Of a DNA stretch of 33,954 nt, positions 23,045 through 30,762 are shown piece after piece. Made by a program: the position numbers and the translations under genes. Each line of letters begins with the position of its first letter. Position 1 is the first letter of the stretch. The notes under the pieces were generated by a model that was not told the origin of the DNA, did not search any database, and was given only the letters and a program-made list of their open reading frames with translations. The stretch comes from Candidatus Gastranaerophilales bacterium (GTDB lineage: Bacteria > Cyanobacteriota > Vampirovibrionia > Gastranaerophilales > Gastranaerophilaceae): NCBI GenBank assembly GCA_944323595.1, contig CALUTF010000019.1, positions 1-33,954 on the forward strand, written 5' to 3'.

Positions 23045-23359
23045 TTAGTATTCGTACTCATCATCGGCAGAAGATTCAAGTTCTTTAGCTTTCAACAACT
23101 TTCTGGATTTAACCATATTATTGAATTTTCTCAATTGTCTTTCCAATTTATATTTCATCAAATCAACAGATTCAAGAGCCTGTTTTTTAGCTTCTTTAAT
23201 AGCCGGAGAATGTTTTTCATACAATTCACAGGCAGCTTCTTTAAGCTCTCTTCTTGATTCTTCTCCCGGTTTAGGCGCAAACAGAACGCCGGCAACTATA
23301 CCGCCGACAACACCTGCCAAAAGCCCCATTCCGAACATAAAAGATTTATTTTTACTCAT
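23045..23359 (-). CDS. YtxH-domain membrane protein
   Basis: A 104-residue YtxH protein: SKNKSFMFGMGLLAGVVGGI leads into one membrane helix and the motif LFAPKPGEESRR, followed by a Lys/Glu-rich helix. I place the start at ATG 23357-23359, with GAGG 9 nt upstream. A TTG 17 codons earlier would include the promoter -10 box in the coding sequence and is rejected. A promoter with 17-nt spacing lies just upstream, so this gene starts a YtxH-DUF948 transcript that may continue to 22320. The acidic tail (SSADDEYEY) is unlike the other YtxH copy. Confidence 0.87.
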   Translation of the reverse strand: MSKNKSFMFGMGLLAGVVGGIVAGVLFAPKPGEESRRELKEAACELYEKHSPAIKEAKKQALESVDLMKYKLERQLRKFNNMVKSRKLLKAKELESSADDEYEY

Positions 23360-23387
23360 AATAATCAACCTCGTCTTTCGTTTACTT

Positions 23388-23416
23388 ATTATAACATATT
23401 GTCGGAGCAATTACAA
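23388..23416 (-). promoter_or_regulatory. Promoter of the YtxH-DUF948 operon
   Basis: TTGTAA (minus strand, 23411-23416), 17-nt spacer and TATAAT (23388-23393). It gives a leader of about 20 nt with GAGG before the chosen ATG and sits immediately after the preceding gene's stop codon. Confidence 0.75.
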
Positions 23417-23424
23417 TCGGCAAG

Positions 23425-23790
23425 TCATGCGTTTGCATAATTTTTGTCATAAAAATCCTTTGCCATTGCAATCATGCTACATATAGATGCAGCTTTTTTG
23501 CATCGTCCTTTCAGGCTAAATAGCAAAACATACATTAGTATATTTTTAATCATATTAATTTGATATCTGCGTTTTTTTCTTTCCAGATATTCAATGCCTG
23601 AAACAATTTTTTCTTTTACCTGAATTATTACGCATCTGACTGTTTTTACATCTTCAATCAAGCCGTCTTTCGATTCAAGCACCTTTTGAGAAAATGCGCA
23701 GACCTTTTTGTCAGCCATTGTGATAAAAAACAGCACAGCCGCAACGATAATTAATTCTGCTATGAAAATTATTGCAATAAAGAAATACAT
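23425..23790 (-). CDS. Small membrane protein of unknown function
   Basis: A 121-residue protein with one strong N-terminal membrane helix (FFIAIIFIAELIIVAAVLFFI, 3-23) followed by a helical stretch (FSQKVLESKDGLIEDVKTVRCVI) loosely like the adjoining DUF948 protein, then a basic segment (ERKKRRYQINMIK) and a second hydrophobic stretch (ILMYVLLFSLKG). The C-terminus is Cys/Met/Ala-rich. I do not recognise the family. It heads the block of four small membrane-protein genes on this strand, with a TATAAT (23815-23820) about 24 nt before the ATG and no clear Shine-Dalgarno site. Divergent from murT. Confidence 0.68.
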   Translation of the reverse strand: MYFFIAIIFIAELIIVAAVLFFITMADKKVCAFSQKVLESKDGLIEDVKTVRCVIIQVKEKIVSGIEYLERKKRRYQINMIKNILMYVLLFSLKGRCKKAASICSMIAMAKDFYDKNYANA

Positions 23791-23879
23791 TTTTATTATT
23801 CTTGCTTTTGTATTATTATATTTGAAGTATAAGATATCAACATGAAAAAGGGAATACGCCCAAAGTAGTATTTAAAATT

Positions 23880-25217
23880 ATGATTAAAGCAATAGTCGGT
23901 AATCTAAGGTTTTATACATCATTAATAGCGGCAAAGGCAGCATTTCTCGGGATTAAACTTCTGAACAAATCCTCAGGAACATCTTTTGCAGGAATGCTGG
24001 TGCTGAAACTTTACCCTGATTTTTTACGCAAATGCCCTGATTATATAAAAGAAAATATTATCACTATTACGGGAACTAACGGGAAAAGTACAACCTCCGG
24101 CTTGATTGCGCATATTTTAGAAAATGCCCATCAAAAAGTTATTCATAATGTACGCGGCGCCAATATGCTCACAGGAATAGCGAATGTTTTCGCTCTGAAT
24201 TTGTATCCTTTCAAACGTTATGATTATGCGGTATTAGAATCTGATGAAGCCTATCTGACAAAGCTTTATGACTTTATAAAATCAGACTATCTTGTCGTAA
24301 CAAATCTTTTCCGCGACCAGCTTGACCGTTACGGCGAACTGAACACAACCGCATCGTATATCCGGAACGCCATTGACAAAAATAAAAATCTGAAACTTAT
24401 ACTGAATGCGGATGACCCGTTAGTTGCAAATTTCGGACATAACAGACAGGCGGTGTATTACGGGTTTGAAGATGTAGTATTTGAAGAGGCACAAAAAGAT
24501 TCAAATGCACCGGAAGAAGCGTTCAACTGTATCTGCGGCAAGCCGCTCCGGTATGAAAAACAATTTTTCGCACAACAAGGACACTATTATTGCTCCTGCG
24601 GATTTAAACGTCCCGAATGTGATTATAAAGCTGATGCCAAAATTCACAAAGATTTTTCCATAATTACAGTAAGACATAACGGTATTATTTCTGAATTTAA
24701 GATAAAACTTGTCGGGTTATACAATGCCTATAATGCACTTGCTGCAATCGCTTTAGGATTTGAAAACGGTCTGAACCAGACAGAAATTCAAAAAGCTCTC
24801 GATACATACAAATCAATCTTCGGAAGAACGGAGCGCAGAATAATCAAAGGTCATTCAACCCTTATTCAGCTTATAAAAAATCCGACAGGCGCAAGTGAAG
24901 TTCTTAAAACCGTTGATTTGAAATCAAATATAGTAATAGCAATCAACGATAATTATGCTGACGGCAGAGATATTTCATGGCTCTGGGACAGTGATTTTGA
25001 ACAATTACAAAATGCAGAAAAACTTGTCATCACATCCGGTACACGTGCAAATGATATGGCCACCAGACTTAAATATGCAGGCATTGCTCAAAACAGGATT
25101 ACTATTGAACCTGATATAAAACAGGCTATTGAAAAAGCTTGCGTTAACGGTGATAATGTAACTATTCTGCCGTCATACACAGCTCTTTTAAAAATAGACA
25201 AAATGAAATTAAAATAA
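23880..25217 (+). CDS. murT: Lipid II isoglutaminyl synthase subunit MurT (Mur ligase family)
   Basis: A 445-residue Mur ligase of the MurT type. It has the P-loop GTNGKST (65-71), the conserved DNYADGRDISWLWD (357-370) typical of the C-terminal DUF1727 domain, and an inserted cysteine ribbon (C217, C219, C238, C240) in the central domain, the zinc element unique to MurT. MurT activates the D-Glu of lipid II with ATP, and its partner GatD supplies ammonia, giving D-iso-glutamine. GatD normally lies directly next to murT, but here pdxJ follows after 15 nt. The cysteine pairs are spaced C-x-C, not the usual C-x2-C. The start has no Shine-Dalgarno site; an 8-codon mini-ORF (23842-23868) precedes it. 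Confidence 0.9.
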   Translation: MIKAIVGNLRFYTSLIAAKAAFLGIKLLNKSSGTSFAGMLVLKLYPDFLRKCPDYIKENIITITGTNGKSTTSGLIAHILENAHQKVIHNVRGANMLTGIANVFALNLYPFKRYDYAVLESDEAYLTKLYDFIKSDYLVVTNLFRDQLDRYGELNTTASYIRNAIDKNKNLKLILNADDPLVANFGHNRQAVYYGFEDVVFEEAQKDSNAPEEAFNCICGKPLRYEKQFFAQQGHYYCSCGFKRPECDYKADAKIHKDFSIITVRHNGIISEFKIKLVGLYNAYNALAAIALGFENGLNQTEIQKALDTYKSIFGRTERRIIKGHSTLIQLIKNPTGASEVLKTVDLKSNIVIAINDNYADGRDISWLWDSDFEQLQNAEKLVITSGTRANDMATRLKYAGIAQNRITIEPDIKQAIEKACVNGDNVTILPSYTALLKIDKMKLK

Positions 25218-25232
25218 GAAAGAAGGTACAAA

Positions 25233-25943
25233 ATGTTACTCGGTGTAAATATTGACCATGTTGCAACATTAAGAAATGCAAGAGGCGGGAAAGAGCCGGA
25301 TACAATACTTGCTGCGGATATTTGTGAGCAAAACGGCGCAACTTCAATCACAACACACCTGAGAGAAGACCGACGCCATATTAAAGATGAGGATGTAAGA
25401 ACTCTTATAAAAACACTTAAAACAAATTTAAATCTTGAAATGGCAGTAACAGAAGAAATGGGCAGAATAGCACTTGAAATAAAACCTCATTCTGTTTGTC
25501 TGGTACCGGAAAAAAGGCAGGAAATAACGACCGAGGGCGGACTTGATGTTTCAGGGCAGCTTGAAAAAATTACAAATTTTGTAAAACCGCTTAAAGATGC
25601 CGGAATTATCGTAAGCTTATTTATCGACCCGAATGAAGAACAGGTTAAAGCCTCTGCCAAAACGGGCGCACAATTTATTGAAATGCACACAGGTCAATAT
25701 TCGGAAGCTTACGGAACCGAAAAAGAGGAAGAAGAATTTCAAAAACTCAAAAAATCAGCTCAATTAGCACAATCTCTCGGGCTAAAAGTCAATGCAGGAC
25801 ACGGGCTAAACTATGATAACGTACACAGAATGCATGAAATTCAAGGGTTATATGAGCTTAATATAGGTCATAGCATAATTTCACGTGCAATATTTACAGG
25901 ACTCGCAGCAGCCGTCAGAGAAATGGCTGATTTAACAAAGTAG
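25233..25943 (+). CDS. pdxJ: Pyridoxine 5'-phosphate synthase PdxJ
   Basis: Condenses 3-amino-1-hydroxyacetone phosphate with deoxyxylulose 5-phosphate to form pyridoxine 5'-phosphate, the last ring-forming step of the DXP-dependent vitamin B6 pathway. The 236-residue TIM barrel shows the complete family pattern: LLGVNIDHVATLRNARGG at the N-terminus (H9), THLREDRRHIKDEDV (41-55), CLVPEKRQEITTEGGLD, SLFIDPN, EMHTGQYSEAY, NAGHGLNY and ELNIGHSIISRAIF near the end. AGAAGG precedes the ATG. It lies 15 nt after murT and ahead of a zinc-ribbon gene and rex, probably in one operon. PLP made here would serve alanine racemase encoded just downstream. Confidence 0.97.
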   Translation: MLLGVNIDHVATLRNARGGKEPDTILAADICEQNGATSITTHLREDRRHIKDEDVRTLIKTLKTNLNLEMAVTEEMGRIALEIKPHSVCLVPEKRQEITTEGGLDVSGQLEKITNFVKPLKDAGIIVSLFIDPNEEQVKASAKTGAQFIEMHTGQYSEAYGTEKEEEEFQKLKKSAQLAQSLGLKVNAGHGLNYDNVHRMHEIQGLYELNIGHSIISRAIFTGLAAAVREMADLTK

Positions 25944-25963
25944 AAAATAAGGATTAATCAAAC

Positions 25964-26278
25964 ATGAAAAGTCACGAAGAAGTAGTAGAAGAAATGCAAA
26001 AAGTCGCTGAACAAATGCGTCTTGATGACATAGAAGAAAATCCTGATATTCTGGATGAATATTTTATATGTGATTGCTGCGGCAAAGAGCAATGTCTTGC
26101 AGGGTCAATCCAATACGGGAATTACAGACTTTGCAACGATTGTGTATTACTGGCTGAAATAGGTTTTGAATTAAAAAAAATCGAAAAAATTGAAGACCTT
26201 ATTGAAAAAATGGAGGACAAAAAACTTGCGGAAGACTGCGAGTATATAAGACAGGAAGAACGCAAAAGAAATAATTAG
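25964..26278 (+). CDS. Zinc-ribbon-type protein of unknown function
   Basis: A 104-residue acidic protein. Two cysteine pairs, CDCC (C51/C53/C54 region) and LCNDC about 25 residues later, form a likely zinc ribbon or rubredoxin-like knuckle (FICDCCGKEQ and YRLCNDCVLL). They are flanked by long charged helices (VVEEMQKVAEQMRLDDIEEN before and EIGFELKKIEKIEDLIEKME after). I do not recognise a named family. Rex follows only 2 nt after its stop codon, so translation of the two is surely coupled, and pdxJ ends 20 nt before it. A regulatory or partner role with Rex is possible but unproven. Confidence 0.72.
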   Translation: MKSHEEVVEEMQKVAEQMRLDDIEENPDILDEYFICDCCGKEQCLAGSIQYGNYRLCNDCVLLAEIGFELKKIEKIEDLIEKMEDKKLAEDCEYIRQEERKRNN

Positions 26279-26280
26279 TT

Positions 26281-26895
26281 ATGGACAAAAAAATATCTGA
26301 TAAAGTAATAGGACGTCTGACATTATATCATTGCATACTGTCGGATTTTATTAAAGAAAATATAGAATTTATCTCCAGCAAACAAATAGCAACACGCCTT
26401 AATATTGACGATTCACAGGTGCGCAAAGACATATCTCTCCTGAATAATTCAGGCAAATCAAGAGTAGGATACATAGTAAAAGAATTGAAAGCCTCCATAG
26501 AAAAGACCCTCGGGTTCAAAAAGGAGAAGAAAGCTTTTATTATAGGTGCCGGCAATCTTGGCTCCGCACTTGCAAAATATGATAACTTTATGAACTACGG
26601 TCTGAATATTCTGGCGCTGTTTGACAATGATAAAAATAAAATCGGGAAAATCGTAAACGGCAAAAAAATATTGGATATCAAAGAACTGGCCAAATTAAAA
26701 CAGGAATTAAATGCTGATATAGCAATTCTGACAGTTCCGCGTGAATATGCGCAAAAAACAGCAGAATATCTGCTGAGTGCAAACATAAAATACATTTGGA
26801 ATTTCACGCCGGTAGTGCTTGAAGTGCCGCAGGATGTACAGGTTTGGAATGAAAACTTAATGGGAAATCTGCTGCAGTTTACTTATAATATTTAA
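26281..26895 (+). CDS. rex: Redox-sensing transcriptional repressor Rex
   Basis: Rex is a dimeric repressor that binds DNA when NAD+ is high and releases it when NADH rises, turning on fermentative genes in anaerobes. The 204-residue protein has the N-terminal winged helix (about 5-75, ISSKQIATRLNIDDSQVRKDISLLNNSGK) and a Rossmann NAD(H) domain beginning KAFIIGAGNLGSALAKY (84-100), followed by ILALFDNDKNKIGKIVNGKKI and the swapped C-terminal helix. The start lies 2 nt after the upstream zinc-ribbon gene, without a Shine-Dalgarno site in the gap. I did not find a convincing Rex operator (TTGTGA with its inverted copy) in this window, so its targets lie elsewhere or are diverged. Confidence 0.95.
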   Translation: MDKKISDKVIGRLTLYHCILSDFIKENIEFISSKQIATRLNIDDSQVRKDISLLNNSGKSRVGYIVKELKASIEKTLGFKKEKKAFIIGAGNLGSALAKYDNFMNYGLNILALFDNDKNKIGKIVNGKKILDIKELAKLKQELNADIAILTVPREYAQKTAEYLLSANIKYIWNFTPVVLEVPQDVQVWNENLMGNLLQFTYNI

Positions 26896-26984
26896 ATCTG
26901 TCAACCTGTGTTTTGCAGGATAATAAATCAAAAGGATTATATATAACAAGATTGAGAGAATACACATAGCTTTTTCCTGTTGTT

Positions 26985-26995
26985 TATAATATAAT
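26985..26995 (+). promoter_or_regulatory. Overlapping double -10 box before alr
   Basis: Two overlapping TATAAT boxes (26985-26990 and 26990-26995). The second lies 6 nt before the alr ATG, giving a leaderless mRNA; the first would give a start about 5 nt further up. There is no Shine-Dalgarno site. Confidence 0.6.
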
Positions 26996-27001
26996 TGTGT
27001 T

Positions 27002-28126
27002 ATGAAAAACGTCAGACAAACGAATATAAACACACACAGGGATGCCTGGATTGAAATTAATTTAGAGAGCCTGGAACATAATATAAAAGAAATCAGAAAA
27101 AATGTCCCGAAAGAAACAAAACTTCTCGGGGTCGTAAAAGCAGATGCTTACGGGCACGGTGCTGTAATGCTTGCGCCGGTAATTCTCGCATCGGGAATTG
27201 ATATGCTCGGAGTTGCCTCCATTGATGAAGGTGTTGATTTACGTAATGCAAAAATCGGATGCGATATTCTTGTTTTAGGAGCAGTACCGGTATGGGCAGT
27301 AGAAAGTGCCGTTGCGGCTGATTTATCTATATCAGTATTTTCAAAAGACCACATTGAAGCCTGCCGTCTTGCTTATGAAAGAACAGGCATAAAACCTAAA
27401 ATCCACGTTAAAATTGATACCGGAATGAACAGAATTGGAGTATCAGTTGACGAAGCCGTTGATTTTATAAAACAGGTTCAAAATTGTGACTTTATAGACT
27501 TCAAAGGGCTATTCACCCACCTTGCATCAGCTGAAGAACGGGATGAAACTCAATTACAGATAGATAAATGGAATAAAATCATTTCACAAATAGACACAAC
27601 AGGGCTTCTTCTCCATATTCAAAATACTGTAGGAACAATGTACTATGAAGTTCCTACTACAAATATGCGGCGTGTTGGTATAGCATTATACGGCTTGTAC
27701 CCAGACCTGCCGCCGGATGCTGACAAAAACAAGTTTGACCTTAAACCGCTTTTGAGTCTTAAAGGGAGAATTGTTCATATCCATGAAGCTCATGACGGTG
27801 AGGGCGTAAGCTATTCCCACACATACAGAGCACAGGGAACAAGAACCATTGCAACTGTTCCTATAGGATATGCAGACGGGGTTCCGAGAATTCTGTCCAA
27901 CAAAATCTGTGGAATTCTAAACGGACAAAAAGTTCCTCAGGTGGGCAATATAACCATGGATCAAATGATGTTTGATATTACCGGTACAGATGCCAAAGTC
28001 GGGGATACAATTACACTACTCGGCAACGGAAACACCATAGATGAGTGGGCACATATTGCAAAGACAATTAATTACGAATTAACCTGCAGATTAAAAGTCA
28101 GACTGCCAAGGGTTTATACAAGATAG
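27002..28126 (+). CDS. alr: Alanine racemase
   Basis: A PLP enzyme that interconverts L- and D-alanine, supplying Ddl and peptidoglycan. The 374-residue protein carries the PLP lysine K46 in VVKADAYGHGA (44-54), IKIDTGMNRIG-type sequence VKIDTGMNRIGV, RVGIALYGLYPDLP, the second catalytic tyrosine region GVSYSHTYRA, and NITMDQMMFDIT. The domain order (TIM barrel then beta domain) is complete. The ATG is 6 nt after a TATAAT box and has no Shine-Dalgarno site. It starts a probable three-gene transcript alr-lpd-lipA, with gaps of 7 and 0 nt. Confidence 0.97.
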   Translation: MKNVRQTNINTHRDAWIEINLESLEHNIKEIRKNVPKETKLLGVVKADAYGHGAVMLAPVILASGIDMLGVASIDEGVDLRNAKIGCDILVLGAVPVWAVESAVAADLSISVFSKDHIEACRLAYERTGIKPKIHVKIDTGMNRIGVSVDEAVDFIKQVQNCDFIDFKGLFTHLASAEERDETQLQIDKWNKIISQIDTTGLLLHIQNTVGTMYYEVPTTNMRRVGIALYGLYPDLPPDADKNKFDLKPLLSLKGRIVHIHEAHDGEGVSYSHTYRAQGTRTIATVPIGYADGVPRILSNKICGILNGQKVPQVGNITMDQMMFDITGTDAKVGDTITLLGNGNTIDEWAHIAKTINYELTCRLKVRLPRVYTR

Positions 28127-28133
28127 GTGAAAT

Positions 28134-29372
28134 ATGGAAAATTTTGATATAGGGATAATCGGAGCAGGTCCGGCAGGGTATACTGCAGCATTTCACGCAA
28201 AATCAAAGGGGCTGAGCGTTGTAATTTTTGAAAAAGACTGCACAGGCGGTGTCTGCCTTAATAAAGGATGCATCCCGACTAAAACAATTCTCCATGTATC
28301 TGAACTCTATCAGGAAATGCAAAATTGTGCAGATTTAGGTCTGTCAGTTGAAAACACAGGCGTTGATTATAAAAAAATTTTAGAACATAAAAATCAGGTT
28401 GTTGAAAAATTAAGAAAAAATCTTGAACTAGCCCTTAAAAACAGCAAAATTCAGGTGATACATTCCGAAGCTGAAATAGTTGATTCAAACACAATAACAG
28501 CAAACGGAGAAACTTTCAAGTGCGGGAAAATCATCGCTGCAACAGGAGCAGAACCAAAAGAACTTAAAGGATTACAGTTTGACCACAAATTCATCCTTAA
28601 CTCGGATGACATATTAAATTTAGAAGAACTGCCCAAAAGTATACTTATTATTGGCTCCGGCGCTATCGGAACAGAATGGGCAAGAATTTTTTCAAACTTC
28701 GGTGTAGAAGTTACTGTTATTGAATTTGCCGGACACCTTTTACCGCTTGCCGACACTGAAGTTTCAAAACGGCTTGAACGGATGTTCAAAACTAAAAAGA
28801 TTAAATTTTATACCGGAACAACTGTTGAGAGAATTGACGGGAAAAATGTTCTGCTCACAAACGGAGAACAGCTTAATCCCGAAAAAATTCTTCTTGCGGT
28901 CGGAAGAAAACCTGTTTCAACAGAAAAAATCAGCGGGGTGACATATATCGGAGATGTATGCGGCTCTATTCAGCTTGCCCATTTCGGCATAAAACAGGCA
29001 ATAGCAGCGATTGACGGAATTAAATTTGATGAAAATCTTGTGCCGTCGGTAGTATACGGCTACCCTGAAATAGCGTGGATAGGAAAACGTGAACAGGATT
29101 TGCAGGAAGGCTCATACAGAAAATCAAATCTGCTTATCTCCGCACTCGGTAAAGCACACTGCGATAACTGTACAGACGGTTTTATTAAAATCCTTTCACA
29201 GGATGACAAAATAATCGGAGCCCACATAGTTTCTAAAGAAGCATCAGCCTTAATTCATCAGATTTTAATAGCTATGCAGAATAATATTACCATTGATAAG
29301 CTGAAAGAAATCTGTTTTGCCCACCCGACCTATTCAGAGGGAATTTTTGAGAGCTTGTGGAGGTTTTCATAA
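28134..29372 (+). CDS. Short dihydrolipoamide dehydrogenase-like flavoenzyme
   Basis: A 412-residue two-dinucleotide-binding flavoprotein. IGIIGAGPAG (7-16) binds FAD, and the redox disulfide is C41/C46 (GGVCLNKGCIPTK). ILIIGSGAIGTEWA binds NAD, and FAHPTYSEG near the C-terminus holds the active-site His/Glu pair of lipoamide dehydrogenases. It is about 50-60 residues shorter than normal; the clearest loss lies between GRKP and GDV, which are about 12 residues apart and not the usual 35 or so. Lipoamide dehydrogenase (E3) is the likeliest role, because lipA starts directly at its stop codon. Related disulfide reductases remain possible. No E1, E2 or GcvH gene is in view. Confidence 0.85.
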   Translation: MENFDIGIIGAGPAGYTAAFHAKSKGLSVVIFEKDCTGGVCLNKGCIPTKTILHVSELYQEMQNCADLGLSVENTGVDYKKILEHKNQVVEKLRKNLELALKNSKIQVIHSEAEIVDSNTITANGETFKCGKIIAATGAEPKELKGLQFDHKFILNSDDILNLEELPKSILIIGSGAIGTEWARIFSNFGVEVTVIEFAGHLLPLADTEVSKRLERMFKTKKIKFYTGTTVERIDGKNVLLTNGEQLNPEKILLAVGRKPVSTEKISGVTYIGDVCGSIQLAHFGIKQAIAAIDGIKFDENLVPSVVYGYPEIAWIGKREQDLQEGSYRKSNLLISALGKAHCDNCTDGFIKILSQDDKIIGAHIVSKEASALIHQILIAMQNNITIDKLKEICFAHPTYSEGIFESLWRFS

Positions 29373-30218
29373 ATGAGAGAAAGACTGCCCGAATATCTTA
29401 AACGTCCTATTATTGACACCGACAAAACAAGAACCGTCCGGAAAATTCTCAAAACAAAATGCCTGAATACTGTTTGCGAAAACGCGCGCTGCCCGAATAA
29501 AAATGAATGCTACACAAAAAACACCGCAACTTTTTTGATTATGGGGAATGTCTGCACTCGCAACTGCCGTTACTGCAACATAGGATGTGCAAAACCGGAA
29601 CCCCTGGACCAGAATGAACCCAAACATGCAGCAGAAGCCATTCAGGCTCTCGGGTTAAAATACGCTGTAATAACATCAGTAACACGCGATGATTTGCCTG
29701 ACGGCGGAGCTGAACATTTCACAAACTGTATAAAAGAAATAAGAACCCTCACGCCTGAGGTTAAAATAGAAATTCTTACACCGGATTTTAAAGGCGACAG
29801 GAATGCTCTTGACGTAATAATTAAAGCGCATCCCGAAGTATTTAACCACAATATAGAAACAGTTGAACGCCTATTTAAAACAGCACGCCCGCAGGCAATA
29901 TATTCCCGTTCTCTTGAAGTTCTAAAATACGTAAAAGATAACAGTGACATTATAACCAAATCAGGTCTGATGGTTGGTCTCGGAGAAACTATTGAAGAAA
30001 TAGAACAAACTCTTCTTGCTTTGAATTCAGCAGGGTGCGATATTGTAACAATAGGTCAGTACATCCAGCCGTCAAAAGAGCACCTCCCCGTTGCTAAATA
30101 TTATACTCCCGAAGAATTTGAAGAGTTAAAAAAGCTTGCTGAAAAATGCGGGATTAAGCATTATCAGATAGGTCCGCTTGTCAGAAGTTCGTACAATGCG
30201 GCAGAACTTCATCATTAG
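29373..30218 (+). CDS. lipA: Lipoyl synthase LipA
   Basis: A radical-SAM enzyme that inserts two sulfurs into octanoyl groups on lipoyl domains. The 281-residue protein has the auxiliary-cluster motif C35-x4-C40-x5-C46 (TVCENARCPNKNEC), the radical-SAM motif C61-x3-C65-x2-C68 (CTRNCRYC), VITSVTRDDLPDGGAEHF, HNIETVERL and the C-terminal RSSY, whose Ser ligates the auxiliary cluster. All ligands are present. It starts directly after the lpd stop codon, a coupling that suggests a lipoate-dependent complex (glycine cleavage or a 2-oxoacid dehydrogenase) encoded elsewhere. No lipB or lplA gene is in this window. Confidence 0.97.
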   Translation: MRERLPEYLKRPIIDTDKTRTVRKILKTKCLNTVCENARCPNKNECYTKNTATFLIMGNVCTRNCRYCNIGCAKPEPLDQNEPKHAAEAIQALGLKYAVITSVTRDDLPDGGAEHFTNCIKEIRTLTPEVKIEILTPDFKGDRNALDVIIKAHPEVFNHNIETVERLFKTARPQAIYSRSLEVLKYVKDNSDIITKSGLMVGLGETIEEIEQTLLALNSAGCDIVTIGQYIQPSKEHLPVAKYYTPEEFEELKKLAEKCGIKHYQIGPLVRSSYNAAELHH

Positions 30219-30259
30219 ATTTTAAGTAACACTCTCACGCACCGGTTCGCTATCGTATT

Positions 30260-30295
30260 CAAATAACATTCCGCACTGTTTATTTGATTTTTATT
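30260..30295 (+). terminator. Weak terminator-like hairpin after lipA
   Basis: CAAATAA (30260-30266) pairs with TTATTTG (30280-30286) over a 13-nt loop, followed by ATTTTTATT. It is A/T-only and weak, but it is the only candidate between lipA and the next gene. Confidence 0.4.
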
Positions 30296-30373
30296 ATAAA
30301 AAAATCCAGTATTATACATACAATTAATACAAAAATATGATAAAAATTTCTATTGACCTGATAAAATTAAATT

Positions 30374-30697
30374 ATGTACGAGTACGAATTAGAGACAGAA
30401 GACAAAGAGCTTAAGAAAGTAGGGCTTGAATTGATGTTTCTCACACCCGAAAAATATGATAATGAAGAGGGAATAACATCAGTTGAACTCGCCAAACTTG
30501 TAGATTTGCCACTTGATATCGTAAAAAAGAAACTTAACATCCTGAAAGATGCCGGAATCGTAAGAGTCAAAGGAATAAAACCCAAATACTGGAAATTTGA
30601 TGAGTATAATTTTCAGAGAATGGATGAACATGATGAACTTTTCAGGCTTTTGTGCAGTTTTGACGATGTAGATTTTGACAGATTTTTCAGTTATTAA
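30374..30697 (+). CDS. Winged-helix-like protein of unknown function
   Basis: A 107-residue acidic protein. Residues about 33-70 (GITSVELAKLVDLPLDIVKKKLNILKDAGIVRVKG) look like a winged-helix DNA-binding motif: helix, turn, recognition helix and wing (IKPKYWKFDEYNF). The C-terminus is acidic and aromatic (FDDVDFDRFFSY). It may be a small transcription factor or a protein-interaction winged helix. It has no Shine-Dalgarno site; TTGACC lies upstream, but no -10 box fits it well. It is monocistronic, with lipA before it and an unrelated membrane-anchored gene after it. Confidence 0.68.
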   Translation: MYEYELETEDKELKKVGLELMFLTPEKYDNEEGITSVELAKLVDLPLDIVKKKLNILKDAGIVRVKGIKPKYWKFDEYNFQRMDEHDELFRLLCSFDDVDFDRFFSY

Positions 30698-30762
30698 TAT
30701 TTTTATTTTTGTTTTATTATTTTTATTGTTAACCCCGTTATATAGTAATTATCAGACAAAAT

